Assembly (NCBI GenBank): GCA_020050685.1 | Contig: JAGVKG010000058.1 | Coordinates: 1-64,000 of the forward strand | Source: Candidatus Obscuribacterales bacterium | GTDB taxonomy: Bacteria; Cyanobacteriota; Vampirovibrionia; Obscuribacterales; Obscuribacteraceae | DNA length: 64,000 nt | Direction: 5' to 3' | Shown: one piece after another, positions 62,732 to 64,000 of the stretch | Layout: the number at the start of each line of letters is the position of its first letter | How positions within the stretch are numbered: the stretch's first letter is position 1 | The notes under the pieces: model-generated | What the model was told of the DNA's origin: nothing | Databases searched by the model: none | The model's input: the letters and a program-made list of their open reading frames with translations, nothing else | Position numbers and translations under genes: made by a program

Positions 62732-62863
62732 ATGCCACAACAAAAAGGTGCCAAAAGAGCCGTCAAAGTTGCCAAACGCAAGCGCAAACTTACTGCCAAG
62801 GCCAAAGTCGCAACCCAAAAACGCCTAGTCCGCCAAGCCTCGGAAGACAAAACCGAAGAGTAA
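62732..62863 (+). CDS. Very small, highly basic protein
   Basis: 43 codons encoding MPQQKGAKRAVKVAKRKRKL, then TAKAKVATQKRLVRQASEDK and TEE. About 14 Lys/Arg lie in the first 34 residues and an acidic end follows. AAGGAA lies 13 bases upstream. The amphipathic basic helix suggests nucleic-acid or ribosome binding, like small histone-like or ribosome-associated proteins, but no family is recognised. The regular codon use and uninterrupted frame argue for a real gene; it is shorter than most gene finders report. Confidence 0.6.
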   Translation: MPQQKGAKRAVKVAKRKRKLTAKAKVATQKRLVRQASEDKTEE

Positions 62864-62967
62864 TCGAAGCAACCGCAAACACCAGCGGAACGCAGCGCCG
62901 CGAGGAGCGGTGCGCAGTAAAGCGTATTAACGCGCGGAGAAGCCGAGAGGCGCTTAAATCAAATCCC

Positions 62968-64000
62968 TTACATCAAATTTTCGCCAAATGTAAATTTGAT
63001 CTCGCCGATCACTACTTCCGCTCCCGGCTGAACGCCAAGAGTAATAAGTTCATCGATCACACCCATGGCTCTGATGATCCGTTGGAAGTGATGGATAGAT
63101 TCTGGCGAGCGCAAATCAGTTACGGTTAGAAGTCGCTCGATGCGTTTCCCTTCTATATAAAAGATGTTCTTGGCTCGACTGACCTTGAAACTGTCATCTT
63201 CCTGAGCCTGCGCTTTCAAGTCCGGCGTAATTTCCACTTGCGGCGCGGCAACTTCGAGCTTGGGCAAATTGGTAATCAAATAGTTGTTCAAATCCTCGAT
63301 GCCGAAATTAGTGGCACAAGAGATTGCCATAATTTGATCGGCAAACTTCTTGCCGTTTTGTTTGGCAAGCTTGGCAGAAATATCTTTGATGATTTCTTTG
63401 CGTGTCTCTTCATCAACCAAATCGCATTTGTTCAGAACCAGAATTTGCGGCAAATTCTGCAAGCGTTCACTGTGCAAACCAAGTTCTTTATTAATTGTCG
63501 TAATGTCCGCCAGCAGATCAACTTGGCTGATATCGACCAGGTGAAGCAAAAGGCGCGTACGTTCTATATGACGGAGGAATTGATGACCAAGACCGACACC
63601 TTCATGCGCGCCTTCAATTAGCCCTGGGATATCGGCAATCACATAACCGCCGCCTTCCGGTTTTTTGATCACGCCCAGATTTGGTATCAGTGTGGAAAAT
63701 GGATAGCTGGCAATTTTTGGTTTGGCGGCAGTTAGCCTCGACAGTAAAGATGATTTACCGGCGTTTGGCAGTCCCACCAAACCCACATCCGCTAAAAGCT
63801 TGAGTTCAAGTTCCAAGACTCTTTCCACACCCGGCTCACCTGGTTCGCAGTGATAAGGGGAGCGATGTGTCGATGAGGCTAATTCCGAATTGCCTCTGCC
63901 GCCGCGACCGCCGGCTGCCACCAAAACACGTTCACCGTCGGTAGCCAAATCAGCAATTGCTTGATGACTTTCCGCATCGAAGACGAGAGTGCCAACCGGC
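62968..64000 (-). CDS. obgE: Obg/CgtA ribosome-assembly GTPase, 5' end outside the window
   Basis: The frame is open to the window edge, where it reads PVGTLVFDAESHQAIADLA, the Obg-fold end, so the true start lies beyond 64000. The visible 343 residues contain the glycine-rich AAGGRGGRGN and the GTPase domain with G1 GLPNAGKSS, G3 DIPGLIEGAHEG and G4 NKCDLVD. An OCT C-terminal domain (from about RAKNIFYIEGKRIERLLTVT) follows. Obg acts in 50S maturation and the stringent response. The spacer to the small basic gene (62864-62967) is GC-rich with partial inverted repeats. Confidence 0.95.
   Translation of the reverse strand, partial: PVGTLVFDAESHQAIADLATDGERVLVAAGGRGGRGNSELASSTHRSPYHCEPGEPGVERVLELELKLLADVGLVGLPNAGKSSLLSRLTAAKPKIASYPFSTLIPNLGVIKKPEGGGYVIADIPGLIEGAHEGVGLGHQFLRHIERTRLLLHLVDISQVDLLADITTINKELGLHSERLQNLPQILVLNKCDLVDEETRKEIIKDISAKLAKQNGKKFADQIMAISCATNFGIEDLNNYLITNLPKLEVAAPQVEITPDLKAQAQEDDSFKVSRAKNIFYIEGKRIERLLTVTDLRSPESIHHFQRIIRAMGVIDELITLGVQPGAEVVIGEIKFTFGENLM

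Noticed and set aside
62864-62967. GC-rich spacer as a second REP element or RNA gene
   Set aside because: Only a 7-bp stem (GCGCCGC/GCGGTGC) and scattered partial repeats; no match to the palindrome at 46006 and no RNA fold I can defend.
1-64000. tRNA genes, rRNA genes, CRISPR arrays, replication origin
   Set aside because: No T-loop GGTTCGA-type context with a matching acceptor stem, no regularly spaced direct repeats, and no DnaA-box cluster was noticed by eye; a tRNAscan or CRISPR finder run would be decisive.

Overview
The window looks like chromosome of a non-photosynthetic relative of the cyanobacteria (Melainabacteria/Vampirovibrionia, probably near the Obscuribacterales). This is an inference from several points. 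There is an eight-gene complex I block in NuoA-B-C-D-H-I-J-K order and a short four-domain ribosomal protein S1. A class III-like PPK2 polyphosphate kinase is present, as are many signal-peptide TPR proteins and a partial type IV secretion (T4SS) gene set of the kind reported for Vampirovibrio. No 16S rRNA or tRNA lies here to settle it. No tRNA, rRNA or CRISPR array was seen.

Layout. 1-1312 is a complete IS5-like insertion sequence whose left target repeat is exactly the first four bases of the window; it truncates a small unknown gene. 2.0-7.8 kb (minus) holds a five-gene MoxR/DUF58/DUF4350/DUF4129/membrane-protein operon. 8.0-10.4 kb encodes a GAF/HD-GYP signalling protein. 10.6-11.2 kb is a VapBC toxin-antitoxin pair with a visible promoter and operator. 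Housekeeping genes follow: rpsA (minus), a small exported coiled-coil protein (plus) and rnc (minus). 14.5-20.8 kb is the nuo operon, closed by a TPR lipoprotein. 21.6-26.3 kb carries a GT20 sugar-phosphate synthase, an M48 protease, a cytochrome c, rimM and ubiX.

26.3-46.0 kb is the most unusual part: two divergent operons around a 450-bp control region. The plus operon encodes two secreted repeat/low-complexity proteins, a lipoprotein, two tandem VirB6/TrbL-like membrane proteins with very long Gly/Pro-rich tails, a DUF2225 zinc-ribbon protein, a VirB3-like protein and a VirB4 ATPase. The minus operon encodes two exported TPR proteins, a small membrane protein and a membrane protein with a domain faintly like VirB10. 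No relaxase, coupling protein, integrase or VirB11 is present. It therefore reads as an export or surface-assembly machine rather than a mobile conjugative element.

After a palindromic REP-like element (46.0-46.1 kb) come two paralogous GT-C-type membrane glycosyltransferases (minus). Next is a tightly overlapping plus-strand operon of beta-glucosidase, DsbD, TPR protein and PPK2. A membrane-anchored Roadblock/LC7 protein, pheT-pheS, a Nudix hydrolase, a 43-residue very basic protein and the 3' part of obgE complete the window.

Themes: respiration (complex I, cytochrome c, UbiX), polyphosphate and sugar metabolism, envelope thiol redox, and a large investment in exported or surface proteins. 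Several genes carry sequence oddities: a four-cysteine cluster in NuoD, an N-terminally extended NuoK, and an RNase III lacking one active-site aspartate.
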